This document shows, piece by piece, positions 1 to 10,830 of a stretch of DNA of 64,000 nucleotides (its first letter is position 1; each line of letters starts with the position of its first letter). The DNA is taken from assembly GCA_002778195.1 (NCBI GenBank), contig PCDI01000001.1:1-64000 (forward strand), in the 5' to 3' direction. The notes below the pieces were generated by a model. It ran no database searches. It had not been told where the DNA came from and saw nothing but the letters and a program-made list of their open reading frames with translations. The position numbers and the translations under genes were made by a program. The stretch comes from Raffaelea ambrosiae. Lineage: Eukaryota > Ascomycota > Sordariomycetes > Ophiostomatales > Ophiostomataceae.

Positions 1-96
1 CCCTAACCCTAACCCTAACCCTAACCCTAACCCTAACCCTAACCCTAACCCTAACCCTAACCCTAACCCTAACCCTAACCCTAACCCTAACCCTAA
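1..96. repeat. telomere, (CCCTAA)16
   Basis: Sixteen uninterrupted CCCTAA units run from base 1 to base 96. This is the C-rich strand of the TTAGGG telomere found in most filamentous ascomycetes, read 5' to 3' from the left chromosome end. The repeat stops abruptly at CCGTTTACG and passes straight into retrotransposon sequence, with no subtelomeric spacer or helicase gene between them. Confidence 0.98.
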
Positions 97-336
97 CCGT
101 TTACGTAACCCGTTCGATATCGAAGTGTTCGATGAGAGAGTTACTAAAGCCGGTAAGTGCGAGTACTACGTACGCGCCGGTTTGAAAATTAAAGACCACC
201 ACTAAAAGAACGTTTTGTTTTTCGTTACTTAACTAACGCACTATCTTATCGTATTAAGAATGCTTTGATTAAAACAACACGACCCGANTNTTCGCTTCGN
301 TAAACACTTAATCACCTTCGATAGCGAGTACTACCA
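97..336 (+). mobile_element. element B, left fragment (truncated by telomere)
   Basis: This 240-bp piece is the left part of element B. The frame that ends in ...SEYY at 320-334 continues in phase across the element A insertion: joining base 336 to base 7630 keeps the frame open into the polyprotein that leads to the reverse transcriptase. Everything upstream (5' LTR, gag and most of protease) is missing and replaced by telomere repeats. Ambiguous bases lie at about 288, 290 and 300, and in-frame stops are present. What the short peptide encoded here does is not recognisable. Confidence 0.8.
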
Positions 337-802
337 TGTAACGAACACCGGGTTCTCAAGTGATAAACCTGCGTGGGAGTTTATGTTAACAAGATGGTCA
401 AGGCTTGGGGTTCACAATACTAAAGCAGTCTTGGTTCTTCGTGCGTGCGAGCGAGTGTTCGAGAGCTGTTAAGGCTATTCGGGATTGTTTTGAATACTTA
501 GATTGACTACTGAAGAGTCTGACTCTTCCTATCTACGGCTCGAGGGAGCGAGCTTGCTCTTTTATCTAAGTCTTAGATTACTAGACCGTGATTCAGATCG
601 TTGATTCGTAGTGATCCGTCGTGATCCCGGTGATCCATCGTGAGCTGGATCGTTGCTTCATAGTGATCCACCGTGATCCGTTACGTGATTGTTTATGTCA
701 TTCTTGTTCTACCGTAGTTGTCCGCCTTGGGTTCCTTCTTTTTGGTCCAATCGTCTGTTCCTTGTGTTTTTAACCGCGGGGGCCGCTGCTTGGGTCGTAA
801 CA
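337..802 (-). repeat. element A left LTR (3' LTR of the element)
   Basis: This LTR is the same length as the one at 7159-7624. I count about 16 differences between the two, all transitions (C/T or G/A), and most place the T or A in this left copy. That pattern fits RIP-type deamination better than random drift. It contains the same GTGATCC array as the other copies, with several units here changed to GTGATTC or similar. Confidence 0.95.
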
Positions 803-872
803 TTATTCTCCTCCTCCTTTGTTTTTGTCCCCAAAAACTCTTTCCTGTTTTCTTCCGTAAGTGCCTTTCATC

Positions 873-1501
873 ATGTCCTTTCGTGTTTCCAAGTCGCGGA
901 AATCGCTTTAGCGCGACGATCTTGCTGACGCGATCGAGTTGTTAGGATTCGACGTGATGCCTTGCTCCTTCTGTTCCTCTAAGGGCTTTTCCTGCTGGAT
1001 GGTTGAGAACAGTTCCCGTTGTTCTGCCTGCGTTTGTCGTGGGCGTTCGTGTGATGGTTTGAAAGAACCAGTTTCTTCTTGTGAGTTTTCTTTTCCTCCC
1101 TTTTCTCCTTTTTTTGTTAACCCTTCTCGATAGTGGGTCGTTTGATTGTTGAGAGTCGGCGGCTCGAAGGTGTTGAGTCCTTGGTTGAGGAAGAGTTTCG
1201 TGCCGTTTAGCAGACTTTAAACGAAAAGTTTGTTAGGTTGACACGTCTTCGTCGTTAAAAGAAGGAGGTAGTTACGAGGGCGAAAGATTTAGCCGCTCGT
1301 GGTTTGAAAACACTGGATGAGTTGGATGCTGTCGAGGAGCGGGAGCGTTAGGAGGCGGCTCATGCTGCGGTGAACCGTGCGGCCGTTGAGGAGTTTGAGG
1401 CAGCTCGGCTGCTTTAGTCTTTTGGTGTTGTGGATGTGGTCGACTGGGGTGCGATGTTGGAGGGTTTGGATGTTTTTGCGGCGGACTTCCTTGTGGGGTG
1501 A
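873..1501 (+). pseudogene. antisense spliced gene in element A: Cys-rich coiled-coil protein, broken
   Basis: An ATG at 873 opens a frame lying antisense to element A, between its chromodomain and its left LTR. Exon 1 is 873-1080. The intron is 1081-1133 (GTGAGT donor, GTTAAC near the 3' end, TAG acceptor). Exon 2 is 1134-1501, ending in TGA. Joined, they give 192 codons. The N-terminal half has two cysteine groups, MPCSFCSSKGFSC and RCSACVCRGRSC, which look zinc-binding. The C-terminal half is rich in Glu, Arg and Leu and is probably coiled coil, ending with an acidic, Trp-containing tail. Five in-frame stops (909, 1208, 1256, 1349, 1415) are TAG or TAA after a T, as expected if CAG or CAA were mutated C to T; no frameshift is seen. 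From memory, similar Cys-rich hypothetical proteins occur in many fungal genomes, but I cannot name a family. The function is unknown. Confidence 0.7.
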
Positions 1502-1548
1502 GTTCTTAATTGTTATGCGAGTCTTGTCGTTCCTCCGTTAACCCGCTT

Positions 1549-4500
1549 CTAGTAATCCTTCAGCTCCTGCTGAGCGTTCGCTAGGTTCGTGACGGGTTCC
1601 CATGTATTTTCCGAGTCCGGGTAGTTTTTCTATTTAATGAGGTAGCGAACTTGTTTCCCTTTTCCCTTATGTTCGACGATTCTTTCTACTTCGTATTTTG
1701 TTTCGTCGTTGTCGAGTTCCACGTTCGTTTCGGTTGGGATGTTTTTTGGTGCCGGTTTTAAGAGCGAAATGTGGAAAACCGGGTGGATTTTCATTCCCTT
1801 TGGTAGCTCGAGTTCGTAGTTTTATTTTGAGATTTTCTTTTTGATTTTGAATGGGTTAAGCTTTTTGTGGTTTAGTTTGTCGCTTGGTCTTTTGGTTTTG
1901 ATGTTTTTGCGGAGTAGGTATGCAGCTCCTCCCTTCGTTAGAGTTGGTTCTTTAACTCTTTTTTTGTCGGCTTGCTGTGTCATGGTTTCCTGCATTTTTT
2001 TGAGGTTTCTTTGGAGTGTTTTTTGCGTTTCCACTATGTTTTCTTTATATTGTAAGGCTGCTTATGCTTGGCTTTCTTCTAGTACTAGTTGTCGATACGC
2101 TTTCGAGTGGAATCCGTAGTTAGCGTAAAACGGGGATGTGTTGATCGTTCCCGTGTTTGCGCTGTTGTAAGCGAATTGTACTAGTGGTAGTAGTTGTACC
2201 CAGTTGTTTTACGGGTAGTTTACGTAGCTTCGTAGGTATTGCTCGATAATTTGGTTGGTTCTTTCCGTCTGTCCGTCTGTTTATAGGTGGAATGCTGTAG
2301 ACATTTTATGCTTTGTCCCCAATTGTTTTATAAGCGATTGTTAAAACTTGGATTTGAAGAGCTTGTCTCTGTCCGATATGATTTCCTCTGGTAGCCCGTG
2401 GTTAGCTAAAACGGTCTTTAGGAATGTGTATACGAGTTCGTCTGCGTTGCTTGCTTCTTTGTATGGTATGAAGTAGGCGTATTTAGTAAGTTTGTAGACG
2501 ATAACGAGGATGCTATCGTAGGTTATTCCTATAAAGGGTTCCTTCGATTTCGGTAGCTTTACGATGAAGTTTAAGCTGATAGATTCCCATGGTTTGGTGG
2601 GGATCCGTAATGGTTTCAATAGTCCGTATGGTTTGTGGCGTTCTGTCTTGTTCTTTTTGCACACATTATAGTTTCCGATGACTTTCGTAATAAGTTTCTT
2701 AATTTTAGGAAAGTCGTAGTTCTTTTAAATTCGTTTTGTGATAGCTTTAATTCCTTAGTGTTCATGAGCTCGTGCTTCGTAAATGTCCTTAATGAGGTCT
2801 TCTTAATTTTCTCGAGGTATATAGATTTTGTTGTGGTAGCTGTGCCATGCCCCTATGATCGAGAATTCTTCCTTCTCTTTTTCCGTCATTTCTTACTACT
2901 ACTTTTCTAGTTCTTCCTTCCAATTGGGGTTTATATTGATCTTATATACTATTAACAGTTGTCGGTGTATTACTAAGTCCCCTTGTTGGTTTTGCTGTAA
3001 GAGTGTCGTTACCTCTTGTAGTACCTCTTGTTAGTGGTTTACACGTTTGCTAAGCGCATCGGCTCTCCCATTTTCTGTTCCCTTGCGGTAAGCGATTCGG
3101 AAATCGAATTGCGATAGGAATTCCGCCCATCGGGTTTATCGCTTGTTCAACACCTTGGTCGTTGTAAACTATGCTAAGTTTTTGTGGTTAGTGAGGACTT
3201 TTACCTATTGTTGTGCTTCGATCAGGTAGTGTTGCCATTCTTAGAACGCGTAGATAATTACCATAAGTTCCTTATCGTAAATGGGGTAATTAAGCTCCGG
3301 TCCGTTTAATTTATGTGAGAAGAAGGCGATGGGGTGCAGCCTTCCTTACTCATCTCTCTATCCTAGTTGACCTCCTATAGCGTAGTCGAACGCGTCCGTC
3401 TCGACCTTATATTCCTTTGTTGGGTCTACCTCGTGTAGTATTGGATCTATGAGGACTTTTCTCTTAAGTTCCTCAAATGCTCCTTATTCTTTCGTTATCC
3501 ATTCAAACTTCTAGTCTTTCTTTGTTAAGTTCGTTAGGGGTCGTGCAATTTCTCCGTAACGATGAATGAACTGTCGATAGAAGTTCACGAATCTTAGAAA
3601 TCCCCTAACTTTCGTGACGTTGGTTGGTCTTAGCCATTCTTTGATGGCTTGGATCTTTTCTTCTTGCATTCGTATGCATCCGGGTTCTATCGTGTAGCCC
3701 AGGTAGTCGACCTTCTTCTAGTGGAAGTGGCTCTTCTCTAGTTCCACTAAGAGTCCGGCGTCTTGTAGCTTCTTTAAGACGTCCGACACGTGCTTTTCGT
3801 GGCTTTCTAAGTCTTTAGAGAAGATGAAAATGTTGTCTAGGTATACGATGACCGTGATGTTTAGGTACTCTCTCAACACGTTGTTTATCATATTCTGGAA
3901 CGATGCAAGTGCATTCGTTAGGCCGAAGGGCATAACCGTGTATTCGTAGTGTTCGTATCGCGTCTTAAAAGCTGTTTTCCATTCTTCTCCGTCTTTTATT
4001 CGGATTAGGTTGTAAGCCCCCCGTAGGTCGAGCACCGTAAACCATTGTGCTCCTTGGAGTCTGTCTCGTAGCTCTTTGATGAGTGGTAGTGGGTAGCGGT
4101 CCTTAATAGTAATGTCGTTTAGCTGTCTGTAGTCGATATATAACCGTAGTTTTCCATTTTTCTTTGGGACGAATAAGATCGGGTATCCTGCTGGCGAGTT
4201 GGATGGTCTGATGTATCCCTTCCTTAGGTTTTCGTCGAGGTACTCCCTAAGTGCTTTGAGTTGTGTCTCGTTTAGTCCGTAGATTCTGTGGAATTTTAGC
4301 TGTTTTCCTTCCTTCAGAGGTATTTCGTGATCTCAGGGTCCGTGTTTCGGTAAGCCGGTGTTGAGCGTTTCTTGGAACACCTTATCGAATTTTTGGTATT
4401 ATTTGGGGATCTGCGGTACGCTAGCTTTTGTCGTTTTTGCTAACGTCCGTTTCCATTTTGATTCACTTGCGGAGTACCATGCTCGCGTAGGGGTTAAATC

Positions 4501-5865
4501 CTTCCTTGTTGTTGAAGATTTCTCGAGGCCCTCTTGCTTTACCTTCTCTTCTAAGGGTATGGTAGCGTTTGCTTAAGCGCTTGTTTCTAATAAGCTGTCC
4601 TCAGAGGCTAGTGCTTGTCCCTCGCTTTTGACCGTTCCTTCTACTAGTTTAGCATTGTTTTAGCAAATTTAGTTAGTGGTTTAGTCGATTCGGGGATTGT
4701 TTTTTCGTAACTAAAGCAATCCTAATATGATCTTATGCGATGCCAATCTTATAATGTCGAGTGAGAGGTTCTCGGGTCGTCTTTGAACCAGGGTCGGGAG
4801 ATGATTAGTCTCCTTGTCGACCACTCCTCCGCCGTACGATACGGTGTTTCTTTTAAAGGTGTTGAGTTGGTAGGGTCTCTTCTTGGTTTTCCATGGTGTT
4901 TGGTGTTTGTTGACAAATGTGGGGGACACATAGTTCCCTTGGGCGCTACAATCCACCATTGCTATGGCTGGCGTCCCATTGTAAACGATTTGTACTTCGA
5001 TGTGTGGCTCTGGGGCGTTGTCTTCCCTGCTGGCCTCTGTTAGGAACCTTCGTTCTTGGACCGTTTGTGGTTCCCTTAACAGCGATTCGTGTCGTTTTTT
5101 TATCGTTAGTCGGCTTCGTCCCAAAGGTCTTGTTGTAAGCCCTTGTGTTAGTCGAGGATTTTGGCTTGTGCGTGGACGCGGCACTCCGGGTTCGAGCAAC
5201 GGATCCAGTCGTTTAGTTTCCTTATGCAAGCTACTGAGTATTCTTCTTCTAGTTTTAGTACTGCGTAGAATTCGTTTGGGTTGGTTTGTACGACTTACTA
5301 ATGTTTCAATTCGTCGTCCCAAAACGGAGCTTCGATTAGTCGTTCTTGGTAGCGTCTTAAGTAGACTCTTTGAGCTACCTTTTCTTTGAAGTGGGTTTAG
5401 CATTAGTCGGTTACGCACGATACTCATACAACCTCCTCGTGTTGAGGGTTTTTGGGGTCGACTCGGGGGTCGTCTCCTTCTTTCGCCGCGGGTATAGCTC
5501 CTTGTCGGTATCCTGACGCCATTTGTGCAAGCGTCACTCTGGGGATGGAGAAGGTCGTAGTGTTGTTGTTTGGCGCTAGTGTTATGCGCTGTTCGACGTA
5601 GTGAGGTACTCCTTCTTCTTACCGCATGGTGTAGGCGAGTTCCTCTCTCTGTTCGGTTAGGGGAAGGTGTCGAGCCATGGCGACCGCTCGCCCTTTGTAT
5701 GTTTTGCGGTGGCGTGCGACGTTGTCCTTTCGTCCCCAATATTCGCATTTTTCGCACTCGTCTTTTGGTGTGGGTATGTTGTTTTCTTTTGCTCATTTCG
5801 GGTGGTATATTTAATAGTGTCGGTGTAAATCTTTGTTTTGGGCTGCTTCGTGGAAGCCTTCGCAA
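1549..5865 (-). pseudogene. element A pol polyprotein (PR-RT-RNaseH-INT-chromodomain), mutated
   Basis: The recognisable pol domains lie in one minus-strand frame interrupted by stops but not by frameshifts. In order they are: a retropepsin-like segment (about 5000-4711, active-site area altered to VDCSAQGNYVSP); reverse transcriptase (about 4290-3700); RNase H (about 3700-3050); integrase with a partly preserved DDE core (about 2950-2150); and a chromodomain ending at the TAG at 1549-1551. The RT motif expected as YLDD reads YLDN (3832-3843), and the first integrase Asp reads Asn (ISLNFIV, near 2570). ISDRD and the TDGQTER glutamate are kept. A chromodomain Trp codon is TAG. The N-terminal part of the open frame (5865 to about 5100) has no recognisable domain and may be open by chance. 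Confidence 0.85.
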
Positions 5866-6152
5866 GCCCCTTCGTTTTGGAGTTTACACTTTAGTGGCTT
5901 GGAGTGGTTTCGTTTGTGCGCGGTTAGTAGGTATTTTCGTACGTATTCTGCCTTGCATTCGTCATAGCGGTATACGGTGGTAGGCCTGTTCTTGCGCTTG
6001 GGTTTCTTTGGGTATTAGCTTATTTCGTTTTTTTCGGATTTGTGAATGGGGTAGTCGTTTTCTCAGTACGCGGTCTAGCTGAGCGATGCGTGTTCGGGGT
6101 CTTTTATATTTGACCCGATGTCCTTGACCTTCGTGACGATGGCTGCGTTGAT

Positions 6153-7094
6153 TTATCGTTCGGGCACTGGTTTCCATTGTTTCTTGGGTTGCTTGCAGTC
6201 CCGAGCATAGTGCCCTTGTTGTCTGCAGTTGAAGCACTTTCCCTTGGGCTTCTGGTGCTTTGTGGCGTCCAGTTCCATGGGGTCTCTATACTGCTGGTTG
6301 GACTGCGAGCGTTGAGCTTTCCCTTTTCCGGGGTTGGCACGAGAGGGAGCGTTAACCCATCCTTTATATCGTCCTTGCCTCTTTTCTATGCGTCGTTTGT
6401 AGAGACGGTCGTCAATTCGTACGGCTATGGTGATATATTCGGAGACTTCGCTTGGTCGGTCATGCTTGATGAGTTCGTCTTTCACGACGTCTTTGAGTCC
6501 CTGATAGAATTGCGACATCAGGGGTTCGTCTTCTCAGTCTAGTCGCGAGGCAATTTGTTGGAAGCGGGCCGTATATTCGGATGCGGATTCCTTTTGGTGG
6601 AGGCGAAGAAGGGCCCGTTCTGCCGTTCTTTCCTCATCGGGGCTTCCAAAAGCTCCCTTGATCGCTATTTCGAAGTTGCGATAGTTATTGAACAGTTCCT
6701 GCGTTTCGCTGTCTTGATTGTCCGGGTCTGGGTTCTTCAGAAAGTTGCGCAGGCGTGGTTTGAACTATTCCAGTGCGCTTCCCTTCAGTCGGCTGGCCGC
6801 GAACTGGACCCTGATAGCGTTAAGCTTAAACTGGTCTTCGTAGTGGCGCATGTAGGCGCGGAGCTGCGTTAGGAAGTTTTGCAGTGTCCCCTTAGTGCCG
6901 TCGAACGCTTTGGGTTTATCCATTTTAAAGGCTTCTTTCTTAATTCCTGCCGCCAGCACTTGGGCTTGGAGTTGGTCGATCATGTCCTTTAGGGCTAAGA
7001 TCTCCTGCTGGTGGGCTTGGATTATCGCGGCGGCGTTTGTGGCCGTGTTGCTGCTTGTTCCGACAGCCGAGGGGGTGGGGGTGTTAGGAGCCAT
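6153..7094 (-). pseudogene. element A gag, broken by stops
   Basis: The minus-strand ATG at 7094 opens a capsid-like frame (MAPNTPTPSAV start). A TAG at 6767-6765 interrupts it in a context (SALE-stop-FKP) where such gags usually have Trp. The frame stays in phase and ends after a CCHC zinc knuckle (CFNCRQQGHYARDC, about 6240-6180) that would bind the genomic RNA. A further in-frame stop lies near 6540. Gag is in a different frame from pol, so the intact ancestor would have needed a frameshift or similar device. Trp (TGG) to TAG is a G-to-A change, consistent with RIP. Confidence 0.85.
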
Positions 7095-7158
7095 AGTTGC
7101 TTTTCTGTATTGTGTAGGGAGGTAGCGTCAACCTGTTCCTGAACAAGAGTAGTCAAAA

Positions 7159-7624
7159 TGTAACGAACACCGGGTTCTCAAGTGATAAACCTGCGTGGGA
7201 GTTTATGTTGACAGGATGGTCAAGGCTTGGGGTTCACAATACTAAAGCAGTCTTGGTTCTTCGTGCGTGCGAGCGAGTGTTCGAGAGCTGTTAAGGCTAT
7301 TCGGGATTGTCTTGAATACTTAGATTGACTATTGAAGAGTCTGACTCTTCCTATCTACGGCTCGAGGGAGCGAGCTTGCTCTTTTATCTAAGTCTTAGAT
7401 CACCAGACCGTGATCCAGATCGTTGATCCGTAGTGATCCGTCGTGATCCCGGTGATCCATCGTGAGCTGGATCGTTGCTCCATAGTGATCCACCGTGATC
7501 CGTCACGTGATTGTTTATGTCATTCTTGTTCTGCCGTAGTTGTCCGCCTTGGGTTCCTTCTTTCTGGTTCAATCGTTTGTTCCTTGTGTCTTCAACCGCG
7601 GGGGCCGCTGCTTGGGTCGTAACA
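7159..7624 (-). repeat. element A right LTR (5' LTR of the element)
   Basis: This 466-bp LTR starts TGTAACGAAC and ends GGTCGTAACA on the plus strand, with TACCA directly after it. On the minus strand it is the promoter-bearing LTR upstream of gag. The minus-strand sequence just inside it (7158 downward, starting TTTTGACTACTC) does not start with the TGG expected of a tRNA primer-binding site. Confidence 0.95.
7410..7501. promoter_or_regulatory. array of GTGATCC units at about 10-bp spacing in the LTR
   Basis: GTGATCC (one copy is TTGATCC) starts at 7410, 7423, 7433, 7443, 7452, 7485 and 7495. The steps are 13, 10, 9-10 bp and one gap of 33 that holds a degenerate GTGAGCTGG. Most units would therefore lie on the same face of the helix. 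The array recurs in the LTR copies at 337-802, 11107-11526 and, decayed, 12545-12888. A role as a binding array for a transcription or silencing factor is inference. Confidence 0.5.
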
Positions 7625-7629
7625 TACCA

Positions 7630-10600
7630 CACCAACTACAATGTCTCGTCTTGCCCTAAGAAAGTCCGCGCTTTACACACTGTTTCAAAGAAGAGCCGCT
7701 TAATACATTAAGACTAACGCCCGTTAACCCTCCGCTATATAAACATCGCCCCGATCTCGAAGGAAGGGGCTACCGCTTACGCTCGTCGAAAATCTTACCG
7801 GTTTTATACCACTACTTTAAACACTTTAAACCAACTTTTAAGCGCTTCGAAAGCCGGGCCGCCACCCCTTATTTTACCGCCGGAGATTGCCGACTTCGTC
7901 GACGTCTTCTCCCTTTAAGAAGCTAATAAGCTGCCTTCGCATCGCCCGATGAATCACTATATTGCGTTAAAAGAGGGCGCTGTATTGTCGTACGGCCCTC
8001 TTTACTCCATGTCGCGAAAAGAGCTCCGCGCGTTACGAGAATGATTGGATAAGAATCTTCGAAAAGGATTCATTCGGCCGAGTTCGTCNCTTNTNNCCTN
8101 NNNTNTCNTNTTTGTGAAGAAGAGCGACGGTAGCTTACGCTTTTACGTCGACTATCGCGCTTTGAACGCTGTTACTATTAAAGACCGATACTCGCTGTCT
8201 TTGATTAAAGAGACTTTGAATAATTTGTTCGAAATGAGATACTATAAAGAGTACTTAAACGCATTTCACACTCGATTTAGCCTGTTTAAAAGCTTAGTTA
8301 TATTATTCGAGCTCACCAACGCTCCGTTAACCTTTTAGCGTTATATTAACGCTTCCTTACGAGAACTCTTAAACTTGATTTATACTATATACCTAAATAA
8401 CATCCTAATCTATAGCCGAACCCGTGAAGAATACACGAAACATGTCCGCGCCGTTCTAACACGCTTACGCGAAGCTAGCTTATACGCTAAAGCTTCTAAA
8501 TGCGAATTTTATTATATTAAGACTAAATTCTTGGGCTTAATCATCGGCCGCGACGACATTCGTATAGACCTAGCTAAAACACAAACGATTCGAAACTAGC
8601 TCGCTCCAACCTGCTTAACCGACGTTTAAGCTTTCTTAAGCTTTATTAACTTTTATCGCCGCTTTATCGCCGACTTCTTTAAGATTACTATACCGCTAAC
8701 CCGCTTAACTAAAAAAGATACTCCCTTCGCGTGAAATACCGCTTACTCCAACGCATTCGAACTATTAAAATCCCGCTTTACAACCGCCCTTGTTTTAGCC
8801 TATTTCGAATGGGAAAAGGACGTGATTTTAGAGACTGACTCTTTCGACTACGTTTCCGTTAGCGTTATATCTCAATACGGTGACGACGGCGTCTTACACC
8901 CTGTCGCTTTTTACTCGAAAAAACTCACCGTTACGGAATGCAACTACGAGATTTACAACAAAGAGTTGCTCGCTATTATTCGCTGTTTTAAAGAGTGGCG
9001 CCCTGAGTTGAAGGGGGCTCCTTTATTTATTAAAGTCTTAACCGACCATCGAAACTTAGAATACTTTACCTTTACGAAGCTGCTTAACCGCCGCTAAGCC
9101 CGCTAGTCCGAGTTTTTATCCCGCTTTAACTTCCAAATCCACTACCGTTTTGAAAAGTAAGGTGTTAAGCTTAACTCTTTAACACGAAGATTAAGAGATC
9201 TTCCTAAAAAGGGGAATACACGCCTTCTACACCAGAGTCAAACGGTCTTAAAACGGCAAAACCTCGCTCCAAACCTCCGATTCTACGTACTGCTCCTACT
9301 CCCTAACTTATACGACTTATTTCGACAAACGTACGAAGCCGACCCGATCCCTCGTTAAGCCCTAAAAGCTTTAGCCGACTTAAAAACGCACCGCTTGCCC
9401 ACCCTAACCCTCGCGGAGTGTATTAACCGTTACGAATACTTATACGTACGAAACCGGATATACGTCTTTGATTACGACGACTTAAAAGCTAACTTGCTTC
9501 GCTATTATTACGACCACCCGGCCTCGAGCTACTTCGGCCGCTTTAAAATATATGAATTATTATTTCGCGAGTACTACTAGCTCGGTATGGCCCGCTACGT
9601 TGCTCGTTGGGTGAGGAAGTGTTATACTTACTATAGGGCCGCTCCGTTCCGAAACGGTTAGAAAAGACTTCTACACCCCCTACCCGTTTCTAATCGAGCT
9701 TAGCGTAATATCTTTATAAACTTTATTACGCACCTGCTTAAGAGCCACGATTATAACGCTATTATGGTTGTGGTCGACCGATTGATTAAGATACGCCATT
9801 TAATCCCCTACTACGAAACCTATAGCGTAAAGGACGCTGCTTACTTATACCTAAACCACGTTTGGAAGCTTCACGGCCTGCTTACAACGATCGTGTCGAA
9901 CCGAAAAACACAATTCGTTATAGAATTCTAACGCAGCTTTGCTCGCTTACTAAAGATTACGTCCGCCCTATCTACGACACACCATCCCGAAACCGACGGC
10001 CAAACGGAAAGAATTAACTCCGTTCTAAAATAATACCTTCGCGCTTACGTGGCCTACTTACAAGATGATTAAGACGTATGATTGCCGTTAGCCGAGTTCG
10101 CCAATAACGCTCATCACTCCAAAACTACCGGCTTATCCCCGTTTTACGCTAACTACGGCTTCGAGCCCCGGTTGGGTTTCGAGCCCATCGAAGACCTGCT
10201 CGATACACTATAATCCCGAGATGCTGCCCGCTTCGCTGCCCGCATGAAGAAGATCACCGAGTTAACCCGAAACGAGATGGCCGCCGCGTAAAACCGCTAC
10301 GAAGAGCAAGCCAACCGGCATCGATAGCCCCCTCGCTTATTTAAAGAAGGCGAGTACGTTTGGTTAAACGCCCGCACCTTAACTACCGCCCGCTCAACGA
10401 AGAAGTTAGACTAGAAGAACCTCGGCTCGTACCGTATTTCTAAGGTTGTTAGCCCGTATGCTTACAAGTTAAACCTGCCCGCCTCTATCCGAGTCTACCC
10501 CGTCTTCCACGTCTCCCGCTTTCGCATAGCCGATATGTTTGACCCAGTCTCCGGTTAAACTCGCCCGCCGCTGCTATACGTCGAGGTCGTTGGCGAGACT

Positions 10601-10789
10601 GAGTACGAGGTCGCTGAGGTCTTCGACTCTAAGCTCGATCGCTAAGGGCGTGGACCCCCCCGCCTAAAGTACGTGGTTCGTTGGGTCGGTTACGAAGACC
10701 CGACCACCGAACCCGCTGAGTACCTGACGAATGCTAAGCAACTCTTGAACAACTACCACCGCCGTTACCCCGACAAGCCTGGTCCTTAA
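7630..10789 (+). pseudogene. element B pol polyprotein, mutated
   Basis: One frame (codons starting at positions 2 mod 3) runs through RT (about 8100-8600), RNase H (about 8820-9100), integrase (about 9570-10250) and a C-terminal chromodomain (about 10595-10780, with YVVRWVGYEDP), ending at the TAA at 10787. Many stops break it; several stand where related proteins have Gln or Trp, for example after APLTF at 8336. The RT catalytic motif reads YLNN (8390-8401) in place of YLDD. The integrase has Asn at both Asp positions (FINFIT near 9715 and IVSNRKTQF near 9895) but keeps the Glu in ETDGQTER. A cluster of N bases lies at 8089-8110. Confidence 0.88.
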
Positions 10790-10830
10790 CCTTCAACTTC
10801 GACGGAGCTCGGTCGTAAGGAGGGGAGTAC

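Larger units (their letters stand above)
337..7624 (-). mobile_element. element A: complete Ty3/Gypsy chromovirus, mutated
   Basis: A 7,288-bp LTR retrotransposon lies on the minus strand. Its two 466-bp LTRs (337-802 and 7159-7624) begin TGTAACGAAC and end GGTCGTAACA on the plus strand, and are flanked by the 5-bp target duplication TACCA (332-336 and 7625-7629). In minus-strand order it carries gag, protease, reverse transcriptase, RNase H, integrase and a C-terminal chromodomain, the order of Ty3/Gypsy chromoviruses. The internal region also carries a plus-strand antisense gene (873-1501). Gag and pol lie in different frames. Stop codons and active-site changes show that this copy cannot move by itself. 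The insertion is younger than element B, which it interrupts. Confidence 0.95.

Noticed and set aside
689..945. Two plus-strand open frames reading out of the left LTR
   Set aside because: They start in LTR sequence, are low in complexity and overlap the better supported ATG at 873 in another frame.
5100..5865. N-terminal part of the 384-codon minus-strand frame as a new protein domain
   Set aside because: It is rich in Arg, Thr and Pro without known motif and lies where gag and pol frames change; likely open by chance.
7384..7635. Minus-strand open frames in the LTRs (also 11286-11474)
   Set aside because: They are translations of the GTGATCC array and LTR; the array period is about 10 bp, not a multiple of three.
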